Shown: piece after piece, positions 14,886 through 23,603 of the stretch | Layout of the letters: every line of letters starts with the position of its first letter | How positions within the stretch are numbered: the stretch's first letter is position 1 | Source: an uncultured Porphyromonadaceae bacterium | Lineage (GTDB): Bacteria > Bacteroidota > Bacteroidia > Bacteroidales > Muribaculaceae | Assembly (NCBI GenBank): GCA_937901905.1 | Contig: CALDIF010000023.1 | Span: 1-31,661 of the forward strand | Length of the DNA: 31,661 bases | Reading direction: 5' to 3' | Position numbers and translations under genes: made by a program | The notes under the pieces: generated by a model | What the model was told of the DNA's origin: nothing | Databases searched by the model: none | What the model saw: the letters and a program-made list of their open reading frames with translations, nothing else

Positions 14886-15650
14886 ATGGGAAAAACAATT
14901 GCAATAGCCAACCAAAAGGGCGGTGTGGGCAAGACCACCACTGCCATCAACTTGAGCGCATCGTTAGCCATGAACGGCAGGCGTGTGCTCCTCATTGACG
15001 CTGACCCACAGGCGAATGCCACTTCGGGGCTCGGTGTTGACCCAAAGCAGATGTCTGCCTCCATATATGAATGTTTAGTAGATGCCTACCCTATCAGTCA
15101 GGCGGCAGTCGGCACGTGCGTTGACGGGCTCAAAGTGCTGGGCTCGCGCATCGACCTCGTGGGAGCCGAGTTGGAACTGATTAACAAGGACGACCGCGAG
15201 AACGCAATGCGCAAAGCCATTGCCGAGGTCACCGACGAGTATGACTACACGCTCATTGACTGTAGCCCCTCGTTAGGATTGATTACGGTGAATGCGCTCA
15301 CCGCTGCCGACAGTGTCATCATACCCGTCCAAGCCGAGTACTTTGCACTCGAGGGCATCAGCAAATTGCTCAACACGATACGCATCATCAAGAGCCGTCT
15401 CAACCCCACGCTCAAGATTGAGGGCTTCCTGCTGACAATGTACGATGCCCGCTTGCGCCTCGCCAACCAGATATACGAGGAGTTGAAGAGCCACTTTGCC
15501 GAACTGGTGTTTAACACTGTCATTCCGCGCAACATACGCTTGAGCGAGGCTCCGAGCCACGGCTTACCCGCCATACTGTATGACCCCAACAGTCGCGGAG
15601 CCACCAGCCACATGCAACTTGCCAAAGAACTTATTAAAAAAGAGAAATGA
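14886..15650 (+). CDS. parA: Chromosome partitioning ATPase ParA (Soj)
   Basis: A 254-residue P-loop ATPase that binds DNA non-specifically and moves ParB-parS complexes, so segregating newly replicated origins. The deviant Walker A motif KGGVGKTT is at residues 11-18, with the signature lysine at 11. LLIDADPQANAT (about 35-46) is the switch segment, and YTLIDCSPSLG holds the Walker B Asp. The protein begins directly at the Walker A strand with no N-terminal DNA-binding extension, as in chromosomal and not P1-type ParA proteins. It is followed by parB after 75 bp containing two small hairpins (15654-15669 and 15696-15708), and preceded by the origin-like region. Confidence 0.95.
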   Translation: MGKTIAIANQKGGVGKTTTAINLSASLAMNGRRVLLIDADPQANATSGLGVDPKQMSASIYECLVDAYPISQAAVGTCVDGLKVLGSRIDLVGAELELINKDDRENAMRKAIAEVTDEYDYTLIDCSPSLGLITVNALTAADSVIIPVQAEYFALEGISKLLNTIRIIKSRLNPTLKIEGFLLTMYDARLRLANQIYEELKSHFAELVFNTVIPRNIRLSEAPSHGLPAILYDPNSRGATSHMQLAKELIKKEK

Positions 15651-15725
15651 AGTATTCCGACAGCGGAATGATGTCTCACCACCGCCCGGAGAACAGTGGC
15701 TTAGCCACACGAATTGACAACTGAA

Positions 15726-16601
15726 ATGAAACGTAACGCATTAGGTCGCGGTCTTGACTCGCTCATCTCGATGGACGACGTGCAGACCGGTGGTTCGAGC
15801 GCAATTAACGAGATACCGGTCGAAAACATCAAGCCAAATCCCGACCAGCCACGGCGCACATTCGACGAAACGGCTCTCGAAGAGTTGGCGATGTCCATAC
15901 GCGAATTGGGCATCATTCAACCGCTGACGCTGCGTCTTGTGGGTGCCGGCTCTTACCAAATCATCTCGGGTGAGCGCCGTTATAGGGCAGCACTGTTGGC
16001 GAACTTACAGAGTGTGCCGGCGTATGTGCGCACTGCCGATGATGCCGAGGTCACCGAGATGGCACTAATCGAGAACATACAACGCGAGGATCTCAATGCT
16101 ATCGAGATTGCACTCACTTTCCGCAAACTCATTGACCAATATAACTTGACTCAAGAACGGCTGAGCGAGCGCATAGGAAAGAAACGCACTACAATAGCCA
16201 ACTTCTTGCGCCTGCTCAAGTTGCCCGCCGAGGTACAACTCGGGTTGCGCGACAAGCGTGTCGACATGGGACACGCCCGCGCCCTGTTATCCATTGACAA
16301 AGCATCGCTGCAACTGCGATTATACAACGAGATTATCAAGCGAGGCTTATCGGTGCGCGAGGTGGAGCAACTTGCCAAGCGATATCAGGAAGCCGACCTT
16401 GCCGGCAAGCCCACACCCGGTTTGCGTTCGGGACATCGCAGCAAAGATTACGACGTGTTCCAGCAGCATTTGAGCAAGTCGTTCGGCGTGCCGGTCAAGT
16501 TCACGTGCAACGAAGCCGGAAAGGGAAAGATTACATTCCCCTTTGCCGACGAGCAACAACTGCAACACATCATCAGTATTTTCGACCAAATCAAGGGCTG
16601 A
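15726..16601 (+). CDS. parB: Chromosome partitioning protein ParB (Spo0J)
   Basis: A 291-residue CTP-dependent DNA clamp that loads at parS. The ATG at 15726 is preferred to an in-frame TTG four codons earlier because MKRNALGRGLDSLI is the usual ParB start and contains the short ParA-stimulating arginine segment. The N-terminal domain (about 31-120) holds GERRYRAA (82-89) and ENIQRED (116-122), the CTP-binding motifs. A helix-turn-helix region follows (LTQERLSERIGKKRTTIANFLRLLKLP), then GHARALLS and a C-terminal dimerisation part. It is in an operon with parA and ends 5 bp before the next gene. Confidence 0.95.
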   Translation: MKRNALGRGLDSLISMDDVQTGGSSAINEIPVENIKPNPDQPRRTFDETALEELAMSIRELGIIQPLTLRLVGAGSYQIISGERRYRAALLANLQSVPAYVRTADDAEVTEMALIENIQREDLNAIEIALTFRKLIDQYNLTQERLSERIGKKRTTIANFLRLLKLPAEVQLGLRDKRVDMGHARALLSIDKASLQLRLYNEIIKRGLSVREVEQLAKRYQEADLAGKPTPGLRSGHRSKDYDVFQQHLSKSFGVPVKFTCNEAGKGKITFPFADEQQLQHIISIFDQIKG

Positions 16602-16606
16602 CACTG

Positions 16607-17407
16607 ATGAGGGCGGTAATGCTGACAATAGCGTGGTGTATGGCACTGCTTGCCACAGCACAAGCGGTGCTTACCGACAGCGTCACTACCGACAGCACGG
16701 CAGTGACCGATGTTCGCCATGCTCGCCATGCCATCAAGTCGCCGGAGGTGTACACCCGCGGCACTCGCGTGGTAAACATCGAGGGCGACACGTTGTTGCT
16801 CGACATGCCTGCCGACAGCATTGCCTTGCTCGAAGGCTTCACTCTCGTTGTCGATACTGTTGTCACGCCGACACCGGTCAAGATATTCAACCCCGACCCC
16901 AAACGTGCCATGTGGCTATCGGTGTTGTGCCCCGGATTGGGACAAATTTATAACAGGCGTTACTGGAAGTTGCCCATCGTGGTAGGCGCATTCGTTGGCT
17001 TGAGTTACGGCACATCATGGAACAACCGTATGCTCAAGGATTACAGTCGCGGCTACCGCGACGCGATGGACAGCGACTCGTCGACGCGCAGTTATATGAA
17101 TTTTTTCGCGCCTACCGTCAAGGAGAGCGACCTCGACATGACGTGGGTGCAAAACGTGATGAAGAACAAGCGCGATTACTATCGACGTTATCGCGACATC
17201 TGCATCTTCAGTCTCGTGGCGGTGTACTTGATAAACGTTGTCGATGCCTATGTTGACGCATCGCTCGCCCACTTTGACATCTCGCCCGACCTGTCGCTTG
17301 ACGTACGTCCGGCAGCCATCGGGGTCGACGGCATAGTGAGTTCAAACGGTATGGTGAGTTCAACACGCTTGCCGGCAATGGGCTTGCAATGTGCCATCAC
17401 TTTTTGA
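16607..17407 (+). CDS. DUF5683 family membrane protein
   Basis: A 266-residue protein of unknown function. The ATG at 16607, 5 bp after parB, begins a signal peptide (MRAVMLTIAWCMALLATAQA). A Ser/Thr/Asp-rich stretch follows, then the family core KIFNPDPKRAMWLSVLCPGLGQIYNRRYWKLPIVVGAFVGLSYG, with a helical hairpin and the Pro-Gly-Leu-Gly-Gln motif characteristic of DUF5683. A hydrophobic segment (ICIFSLVAVYLINVVDAYVDA) and a C-terminal beta part ending in Phe come next. The family is regularly found directly after parB in Bacteroidetes, so a link to envelope or division is possible but unproven. The end pattern (…CAITF) would also suit outer-membrane insertion. Confidence 0.85.
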   Translation: MRAVMLTIAWCMALLATAQAVLTDSVTTDSTAVTDVRHARHAIKSPEVYTRGTRVVNIEGDTLLLDMPADSIALLEGFTLVVDTVVTPTPVKIFNPDPKRAMWLSVLCPGLGQIYNRRYWKLPIVVGAFVGLSYGTSWNNRMLKDYSRGYRDAMDSDSSTRSYMNFFAPTVKESDLDMTWVQNVMKNKRDYYRRYRDICIFSLVAVYLINVVDAYVDASLAHFDISPDLSLDVRPAAIGVDGIVSSNGMVSSTRLPAMGLQCAITF

Positions 17408-17436
17408 TTAATCGAAATTTATTAAAGACCAATATA

Positions 17437-19257
17437 ATGACTCTTAACAAGTTACTTACCTTCATAGCAATATCGGCACTCGCGTTCGGGACGACAGCGA
17501 TGCCAAAGGATAACATCTTGTCGCTCAAGCACAGCATCACCGACAGCGAAATTGTGCCACCCGAGAGTTACGATACCGACACGTGGAAGATGATGCACAA
17601 CTGGTATCTGAGCAACTATGTCGAAATCGACGATGACTTGACCGTGCATGCCGACGACAAGACAAGCGATGAGGAGTACATCAAGCGCCTGCAAGCGTTG
17701 CCCACGGTGATTGAGATGCCGTTCAACAGTGTTGTCAAGCAATACATTGAGATGTATGTCAACAAGAAGCCTCGCCTCGTGGAGCAAATGCTCGGCATGA
17801 GTCATTATTACATGCCCATTTTTGAACAGGCATTGGAACGCGAGGGCTTACCCATCGAACTCAAGTATTTACCGGTGATTGAGAGCGCATTGGACCCGAG
17901 CGCCACCTCACGTGCCGGAGCCGCGGGACTGTGGCAGTTCATGGTAGGCACCGGCGAGGGACTGGGACTGCGATTCGATTCGCGTGTCGACGAACGTCGC
18001 GAGCCTTTCAAGTCGAGCGAGGCTGCCGCCCGTTATCTCAAGGACTTGCACAACATCTACAATGATTGGTCACTCGCGATTGCTGCCTACAACTGCGGTC
18101 CCGGCAATGTCAACAAGGCGTTAAAGCGCGCCGGGGAGGGCGATTTTTGGGACATCTATTACTATCTGCCCAAGGAGACTCGCGGTTACGTGCCGTGCTT
18201 CATCGCCGCATGCTACGTGATGAACTACTATAGCAAGCACGGCATCAAACCCGCACTGATGAAGAAGCCGCTCGTGGTGGACACGATACTCGTTAATCAC
18301 GATGTTCACTTTGACCAAATTTGCCACGTGCTCGACATTCCCATTGAGGAGTTACAGGTGCTCAATCCACAATATCGCACCAACATGATACCGGGCAACA
18401 GTTACGCCTGCACGCTCATTCTGCCCTCACAACAAGTGGGCAGTTACATCGTGAGCGAGGATAGCATTCTCGCCTACAACGCGAGCCGGTACAACCACCG
18501 TCCCATCGTGGAGCCCGGTGTGGGGGATAAGGGCGACTCGAACGATGATAACGTGGAGTACACTTGGCGCACCGAGACCAAAACCGTCAAGCACCAAGTG
18601 CGTCGTAGTGAGACGTTAGCCTCTATAGCCAAGGCTTACGGCATGACCCGGCAACAACTCATCAACATGAATCCCTCGCTCAAGCGCAATCAGAAGGTGC
18701 GCCGCGGACAGGTGCTGAGCGTGGTGACTACCAAGCGGGTTAAAGTTGCCGTTCCCAAGGCTAAGGACGACAGCACAACGGGCAATGAGGGCGACATGAC
18801 ACAAACCGACCTCACCGAGCAGGAACAAATCGATGAGGTAAAAGAGGTGCAACGCCAATCCGAAGAGAAAGCCAAGCGAGACGGTTCATATCATGTTGAC
18901 ATTGACGATGACAAGAAAGACAGCGGATACAACACGCGTCGCGATAAAGGCGGGCAACAAAACGATAATAAAAAGAAACCGACTAATGAGCGCCAGCAGC
19001 GCAGCACCACCCATACTGTCAAGAAGGGAGAATCGTTAGGTAGTTTGTCCAACAAATACGGTGTCAGCATATCAGAGATAAAGAAAGCCAACGGGCTCAA
19101 GAAAGATGTCATCACACCCGGACAGCGACTCAAGATACCCGTTAAGGGCGGTAGCGCAACATCGGGCAAGTCTAAAGGCAAGACAAAGGCAAGCACCGGC
19201 AGCAGTGGCAAGCGACACAGCACAAAGGCAAAAAGCGGCAAGCGTCGCCACCGTTGA
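17437..19257 (+). CDS. mltD-like: Lytic transglycosylase with LysM domains (MltD-like)
   Basis: A 606-residue exported murein hydrolase that cleaves the MurNAc-GlcNAc bond, forming 1,6-anhydro ends. The ATG at 17437 starts a signal peptide (MTLNKLLTFIAISALAFGTTA). The SLT catalytic domain spans about residues 135-265: LPVIESALDP with the catalytic Glu149, AAGLWQFM, and AIAAYNCGPGNVNKAL. LysM-like peptidoglycan-binding segments lie at about 285-330 (degenerate), 385-430 and 525-570 (HTVKKGESLGSLSNKYGVS). A charged linker and a Lys/Ser/Gly-rich tail ending KSGKRRHR are unusual extras. It follows DUF5683 by 29 bp in the parAB cluster and probably serves wall remodelling. Confidence 0.93.
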   Translation: MTLNKLLTFIAISALAFGTTAMPKDNILSLKHSITDSEIVPPESYDTDTWKMMHNWYLSNYVEIDDDLTVHADDKTSDEEYIKRLQALPTVIEMPFNSVVKQYIEMYVNKKPRLVEQMLGMSHYYMPIFEQALEREGLPIELKYLPVIESALDPSATSRAGAAGLWQFMVGTGEGLGLRFDSRVDERREPFKSSEAAARYLKDLHNIYNDWSLAIAAYNCGPGNVNKALKRAGEGDFWDIYYYLPKETRGYVPCFIAACYVMNYYSKHGIKPALMKKPLVVDTILVNHDVHFDQICHVLDIPIEELQVLNPQYRTNMIPGNSYACTLILPSQQVGSYIVSEDSILAYNASRYNHRPIVEPGVGDKGDSNDDNVEYTWRTETKTVKHQVRRSETLASIAKAYGMTRQQLINMNPSLKRNQKVRRGQVLSVVTTKRVKVAVPKAKDDSTTGNEGDMTQTDLTEQEQIDEVKEVQRQSEEKAKRDGSYHVDIDDDKKDSGYNTRRDKGGQQNDNKKKPTNERQQRSTTHTVKKGESLGSLSNKYGVSISEIKKANGLKKDVITPGQRLKIPVKGGSATSGKSKGKTKASTGSSGKRHSTKAKSGKRRHR

Positions 19258-19285
19258 TTGTTAACTGTTAACTCACCGACACATT

Positions 19286-19672
19286 ATGGAACAAAACAAA
19301 CGCATCGAGGCTCAGCGCCGATTGGGTGTCGCCGAACGACGCAGTCTTAATATCGTTCTCGTGAGCAACCTCGTGGTGCTGTTGGGCGGTCTTGCCCTGT
19401 TGTACTGCGGTCAAAACGGTATTATCGGCGTAACCGGACTCTGGGTAGGGCTGATAGTGCTGATTGCAGCACTCATCATGACCGTGGCTTTTTACATGGC
19501 ATTCAGGCGCACCGTGCGTCAAGCAGCGCGTAGAATTGACGAAGAAGCCGTTACAACGGACAACACAAACAGTGATGAAGCGGATGACGCAGGTAGCGAT
19601 GATGTTAACGGGGAACTCCACGATGATCACTACAATAGCGAAGAGAGCGACGAGGAGGGCGAGCCGTCATGA
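19286..19672 (+). CDS. Small two-helix membrane protein, acidic tail
   Basis: A 128-residue protein not assigned to a family. A basic, charged N-terminus (MEQNKRIEAQRRLGVAERRS) is followed by two hydrophobic helices (about 22-42, IVLVSNLVVLLGGLALLY, and about 48-70, GLWVGLIVLIAALIMTVAFYMAF), a basic turn and a highly acidic C-terminus (Asp/Glu/Asn-rich from about residue 85). This suggests an inner-membrane hairpin with both ends in the cytoplasm. Its stop overlaps the exoA start (ATGA), so the two are translationally coupled; it lies 28 bp after the transglycosylase. No function is proposed. Confidence 0.8.
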   Translation: MEQNKRIEAQRRLGVAERRSLNIVLVSNLVVLLGGLALLYCGQNGIIGVTGLWVGLIVLIAALIMTVAFYMAFRRTVRQAARRIDEEAVTTDNTNSDEADDAGSDDVNGELHDDHYNSEESDEEGEPS

Positions 19673-20427
19673 CACGTTTTGTATCGTGGAACGTCAACGG
19701 CTTACGCGCCTGCGTGACCAAGGGCTTCGAACAGGCGATACTCTCGCTTGATGCCGACTTCATTTGCTTACAAGAAACAAAGATGCAAGCCGGACAGTTG
19801 GATCTGACCCTGCCCGGCTATGTGGCATCGTTTTTCAACTATGCCGACAAGAAGGGTTATAGCGGAACGGCGATTTACACTCGCCGCGAACCGGTAGCGG
19901 TGACTCTCGGCATCGGGATTGACGAGCACGACCACGAGGGACGTGTGATAACTCTCGACATGGGTGATTATTACCTCGTCACAGTCTACGTTCCCAACAG
20001 TCAGGACGGCTTGAAACGGCTGGATTATCGCATGCGTTGGGAAGACGACTTTCGTGAGTACTTGAAACGGTTAGATGCCGTCAAACCGGTCATCGTGTGC
20101 GGTGACATGAATGTCGCTCATCGCGAAATTGATCTCAAGAACCCCAAGACCAATCATCACAATGCCGGCTTTACCGACGAGGAGCGTAACAAGATGAGTA
20201 TGCTGCTTGATGCCGGGTTGACCGACACTTATCGGTTACTGCACCCCGATGTGGAGGGTGTGTACAGTTGGTGGAGTTATCGGGGTCGTGCACGCGAAAA
20301 CAACGCGGGGTGGCGCATTGATTACTTTCTCGTTTCATCGCGCCTTGCCCCACGTGTTGCTGCTGCCGACATTCACACCGGCATCATGGGCAGCGACCAC
20401 TGCCCCGTCAGTTTAGACCTGGCTTAA
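19669..20427 (+). CDS. xth (exoA): Exodeoxyribonuclease III (AP endonuclease)
   Basis: A 252-residue Mg-dependent enzyme that nicks DNA 5' of abasic sites and has 3'-exonuclease activity in base excision repair. Motifs of the endonuclease/exonuclease/phosphatase fold appear in order: SWNVNGLR (Asn8), LQETK (metal-binding Glu36), TVYVPNSQ, the CGDMNVAHREIDLKNPK core, WWSYRGRARENNAGWRIDYFL, and GSDHCPVSLDL with the terminal catalytic Asp-His pair. Length and order are normal for the family. It overlaps the preceding gene by 4 bp and is convergent with the beta-barrel gene only 7 bp away, with no terminator visible between them. Confidence 0.96.
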   Translation: MTRFVSWNVNGLRACVTKGFEQAILSLDADFICLQETKMQAGQLDLTLPGYVASFFNYADKKGYSGTAIYTRREPVAVTLGIGIDEHDHEGRVITLDMGDYYLVTVYVPNSQDGLKRLDYRMRWEDDFREYLKRLDAVKPVIVCGDMNVAHREIDLKNPKTNHHNAGFTDEERNKMSMLLDAGLTDTYRLLHPDVEGVYSWWSYRGRARENNAGWRIDYFLVSSRLAPRVAAADIHTGIMGSDHCPVSLDLA

Positions 20428-20434
20428 CCCGGCT

Positions 20435-23407
20435 TTACCAGCGCAGTCCGCCACCCGGACCGCGACCGCCACCACCCGGACCGCGACCGCCACCGGGACC
20501 GCGACCGCCGCCACCGGGACGACCACCTCCATCGGGACCGCCGAAGCCGTCGTAATCCACTTTAGGTTGCTCGCCTTTCTTGAACGTGGTGAACTTGTAC
20601 GTTGCCGTGAGCATGCCATAGCGCGTCAGCGAATTATATGCTGCGTCCTCAATGTAGTTGGCGGTCACGTTGCGGTTAATCGTCTTGCGCTGTCCCAAGA
20701 TGTCGTTCACGCTCAACGTGAGTGACAGTGAGCGGTCGCGCAAGAATTGGTAACTGACCGAACCGTTCCACAGCCATTGGCTCGTGTTGTAACCGTCGCT
20801 ATATCCACTCGTTTTGCTATAATTAAGATCGGTACTGATTACCAACCCGAACGGCGCGCTGTAGGTCGCGTTAGCCTGACCGCCATAGGTGTGGATATTA
20901 CGCGCACTGCTGCCGGCCATCGTGTTGTGGGTGGTCTGGAAGTTATAGCGAGGACGCACTTCAATGTCAAATTCCCCATTGCGGAACGCCAAGCCCGGCG
21001 AATAATTGATTGAGAATGTGCCGCTCGTGTTCACAGTCCCATTGTTGTAACCCTTGGTGCGCGAATAACGTGCAAACACATGTGACGAGAAGTACCAAGT
21101 CTTGCGACTGCCGAAGGGTAGTGACAACATGTTCATCGCCATGGCATTCCACACACCACCCACGTTGGCGTATGTTGTCACGCGACCACCGGTAGTGCTA
21201 TCGTAGTCGGTGGTGGAGATAATGCTGTTCTGCTCGAAGTTAACGTTAAGCATTGCCATGATGTTGCGTTGGTTACCTTGATTGAAGTCGCTGAAGCGCA
21301 TGTTCAACCTGTGGGAGAACGTGGGCTTCAATGCCGGGTTACCTATCACGATATTGAGAGGGTTGCTCTCGTCGGCAACGGGTTGCAACTGTGCGATAGT
21401 GGGTTGGGTGGAGCGGGCACGATAGAACAAGTTTAGGTTACGAGTATTGCTGAACTTGTAACGGAAACGTGCATAGGGAGCCACGCTCCAAACCCAGCGC
21501 GACGGAATGTCGCGCGCGTCATTGATGCGGTCGTCGCTTTTACTCATTGCGCTACTCACGCTCATACCCACATTGAGATTGTACGCCTTGCGCACACGGC
21601 GAAATCCCACTTGAAAAGATTGGTTATAATAGGTGTTGCGAAAATCGTTGCTTAGTCGCTCGTTGAACTCGCGACTCAATTCGGGACCCAACGCGTCCTC
21701 CAATGCCATCGTCAACAACGTGGCATCGGTGAGTACTGCGCTACCGTACTGCGACACCAACTCACCGCGCAATATCGGGCTATACATCACCGGCGCGAGT
21801 GGATTTGACTCACGAGTAATGTCATACACGCTCTTGCGAGCCTTGCTATAACGGTAGTTGCCCATATAGGCAAACTCGAGGAAATTGGCATTGCGAATGT
21901 TGCCTAACGGTTCGGTCCATGTCAAGCGACCGTTGACTCCATTGGTAGTGCGGTGGTTGGTATATATCTGGTCTATGGTCTCGTCCTCATTATCCTTGAG
22001 GTAATACACGTTGTTGGTGTAGGTGTCACCGTCCTCGTTCACGCGGCTGAAGGTGTAGCGAACTTGTGCACTGTAACTGCGCCCGGGACGACCGGCAAAC
22101 TTGTGGTTGTACACAACTTGACCGCCGAACTCGTAACTCTTGCCGTCATTGAAATAGTCGCTGAGACTGCTGTTGACGAGTGTGCGCGCTGCGTCACCGG
22201 CATTGGTGAGCGACTGCGAGTCCTTGGTGCTCTTGGAGAAATTAAACGAGAAGTTGGGGCGGAACTCAAATGTGTTGAGCGTGTCAATCTCCCACTTCAA
22301 GCGGAAATCACCGCGAATGTTGTGTCCCTTGTCGCGAGCCGATGATGCCGAGTTGTAGTAACTCACCGAGTCGGTAAACAAATACTGCCGGTCAAGCGAG
22401 GTGCGAGTATCCCTGTCGCTGCGACTGTACATCACGTCGCCACCGATGCGCAGGTGCTCATCGTCTTGACTCCCCACATTGAAGTTGATACCGATATACC
22501 GGCTCGCGGTCACTCCGCGATCACCGCCGAAGCGTTGGAAACGACCTTGACCGCCGTCGCTGAACCCCAAGTTATTGGTGTTGTTACCCCCTGCCAGTAA
22601 CGTGAATTGGTTACCGCTGTTAAAATAGTTAGCCATGAGATTACCGGCATAACGGTGCTTGGTACCGTAACCGGCATTTACCGTACCGAACCACCCGTTG
22701 TTCATACCCTTCTTGACAGTCAGGTTTATCACCGTCTCGTCCTCGCCGTCATCGACACCGGTGAGACGGGCGAGGTCACTCTTGCGGTCAATAACCTGCA
22801 ACTTGTTGACCATGTCGGCAGGAATGTTCTTGCTTGCAACCGTGGGGTCGTCCGAGAAGAATTCTTTACCGTCTATCAATATTTTCTTGACCTCTTTACC
22901 ATTGGCGGTAATCTTGCCGTCGCTACCCACCTCGACACCGGGCAAGCGCTTGAGCAAATCCTCAACAACGGCATTGGTTTGGGTCTTGTAACTGTCGGCA
23001 TTGAACTCGATTGTGTCCTCCTTGACCGTGATGGCACTCTTGACTCCCACAACCTCGATGCCACCCAATTCAACACCGTTGACACTTAGGGTAAGCACGC
23101 CCATGTTCACGTCGCGACCGTCCTTGCCAACGCTGACGTGAGACAACAGGCGCTCGTAACCCATATAGTCCACCTGCAACAAGTATTTACCTTGCTTGAT
23201 GCCCTTGATGTTGAACAAGCCGTTCTCATCGGTAATATCGCCCTTGACAAAGGCACTGTCGGCAGTGTTGCGCAACAAGCGCACCGTGGCACCAATCAGC
23301 GCAGTGGTGTCGCTCGCGTCGACCACGATGCCGTTGATTGTCGCCGCGCTTGACACTCCGGGCAGCAAAAACGCCAATGCCAGCAGCCATAATACTATGT
23401 TTTTCAT
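20435..23407 (-). CDS. Outer membrane beta-barrel protein, TonB-plug type
   Basis: A 990-residue outer-membrane protein. It has a signal peptide (about 1-21), a CarboxypepD_reg-like domain (about 24-105: INGIVVDASDTTALIGATVRLL), a TonB-plug-like domain (about 125-225: EDTIEFNADSYKTQTNAVVEDLLKRLPGV, KKILIDGKEFF), then a long barrel of the OMP_b-brl_3 type seen in Bacteroidetes. It lacks the SusC hallmark segment and has no SusD neighbour. The barrel does not end in the usual aromatic residue: after YKFTTFKKGEQPKVDYDGF a Gly/Arg/Pro-rich tail of about 38 residues follows. It has a consensus promoter at 23519-23550. The ligand is unknown; it could be a transporter or an assembly/adhesion barrel. 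Confidence 0.88.
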   Translation of the reverse strand: MKNIVLWLLALAFLLPGVSSAATINGIVVDASDTTALIGATVRLLRNTADSAFVKGDITDENGLFNIKGIKQGKYLLQVDYMGYERLLSHVSVGKDGRDVNMGVLTLSVNGVELGGIEVVGVKSAITVKEDTIEFNADSYKTQTNAVVEDLLKRLPGVEVGSDGKITANGKEVKKILIDGKEFFSDDPTVASKNIPADMVNKLQVIDRKSDLARLTGVDDGEDETVINLTVKKGMNNGWFGTVNAGYGTKHRYAGNLMANYFNSGNQFTLLAGGNNTNNLGFSDGGQGRFQRFGGDRGVTASRYIGINFNVGSQDDEHLRIGGDVMYSRSDRDTRTSLDRQYLFTDSVSYYNSASSARDKGHNIRGDFRLKWEIDTLNTFEFRPNFSFNFSKSTKDSQSLTNAGDAARTLVNSSLSDYFNDGKSYEFGGQVVYNHKFAGRPGRSYSAQVRYTFSRVNEDGDTYTNNVYYLKDNEDETIDQIYTNHRTTNGVNGRLTWTEPLGNIRNANFLEFAYMGNYRYSKARKSVYDITRESNPLAPVMYSPILRGELVSQYGSAVLTDATLLTMALEDALGPELSREFNERLSNDFRNTYYNQSFQVGFRRVRKAYNLNVGMSVSSAMSKSDDRINDARDIPSRWVWSVAPYARFRYKFSNTRNLNLFYRARSTQPTIAQLQPVADESNPLNIVIGNPALKPTFSHRLNMRFSDFNQGNQRNIMAMLNVNFEQNSIISTTDYDSTTGGRVTTYANVGGVWNAMAMNMLSLPFGSRKTWYFSSHVFARYSRTKGYNNGTVNTSGTFSINYSPGLAFRNGEFDIEVRPRYNFQTTHNTMAGSSARNIHTYGGQANATYSAPFGLVISTDLNYSKTSGYSDGYNTSQWLWNGSVSYQFLRDRSLSLTLSVNDILGQRKTINRNVTANYIEDAAYNSLTRYGMLTATYKFTTFKKGEQPKVDYDGFGGPDGGGRPGGGGRGPGGGRGPGGGGRGPGGGLRW
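20438..20551 (-). repeat. Gly/Arg/Pro repeat coding for the barrel's C-terminal tail
   Basis: Near-repeats of about 18-21 bp (CCGGGACCGCGACCGCC variants) encode the tail pattern GGGGRGPGGG repeated three times, with a final LRW. Such repeats can change copy number by slippage. Confidence 0.8.
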
Positions 23408-23504
23408 GCTTTTCTTGATTAAATTCTTATCAATGTATTATACACCACACTATCGCACGACGCAACCCACTTGGTGACAAGGGGGCATCAAACGACAATC
23501 GGCA

Positions 23505-23514
23505 GCAAATTTGC
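23505..23514. promoter_or_regulatory. Palindrome at the barrel gene transcription start
   Basis: GCAAATTTGC is a perfect 10-bp palindrome. A near copy (TGCAAATTTAC) starts at 23518 and forms the -7 box. It lies at or just after the predicted transcription start (about 23512), so it could be an operator or a chance duplication. Confidence 0.35.
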
Positions 23515-23518
23515 AGTG

Positions 23519-23550
23519 CAAATTTACCGCCGATGAACTGTTTTCACAAA
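23519..23550 (-). promoter_or_regulatory. Consensus promoter of the beta-barrel gene
   Basis: On the minus strand, TTTG (plus CAAA, 23547-23550), a 20-bp spacer, then TAAATTTG (plus CAAATTTA, 23519-23526): an exact consensus match. The leader is about 105 nt. The rest of 23408-23603 shows nothing clear. Confidence 0.8.
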
Positions 23551-23603
23551 TCCGATAGACGTTTACCGCGATTTTGTCGACCAATCACGACCGAAATCAC
23601 TAT

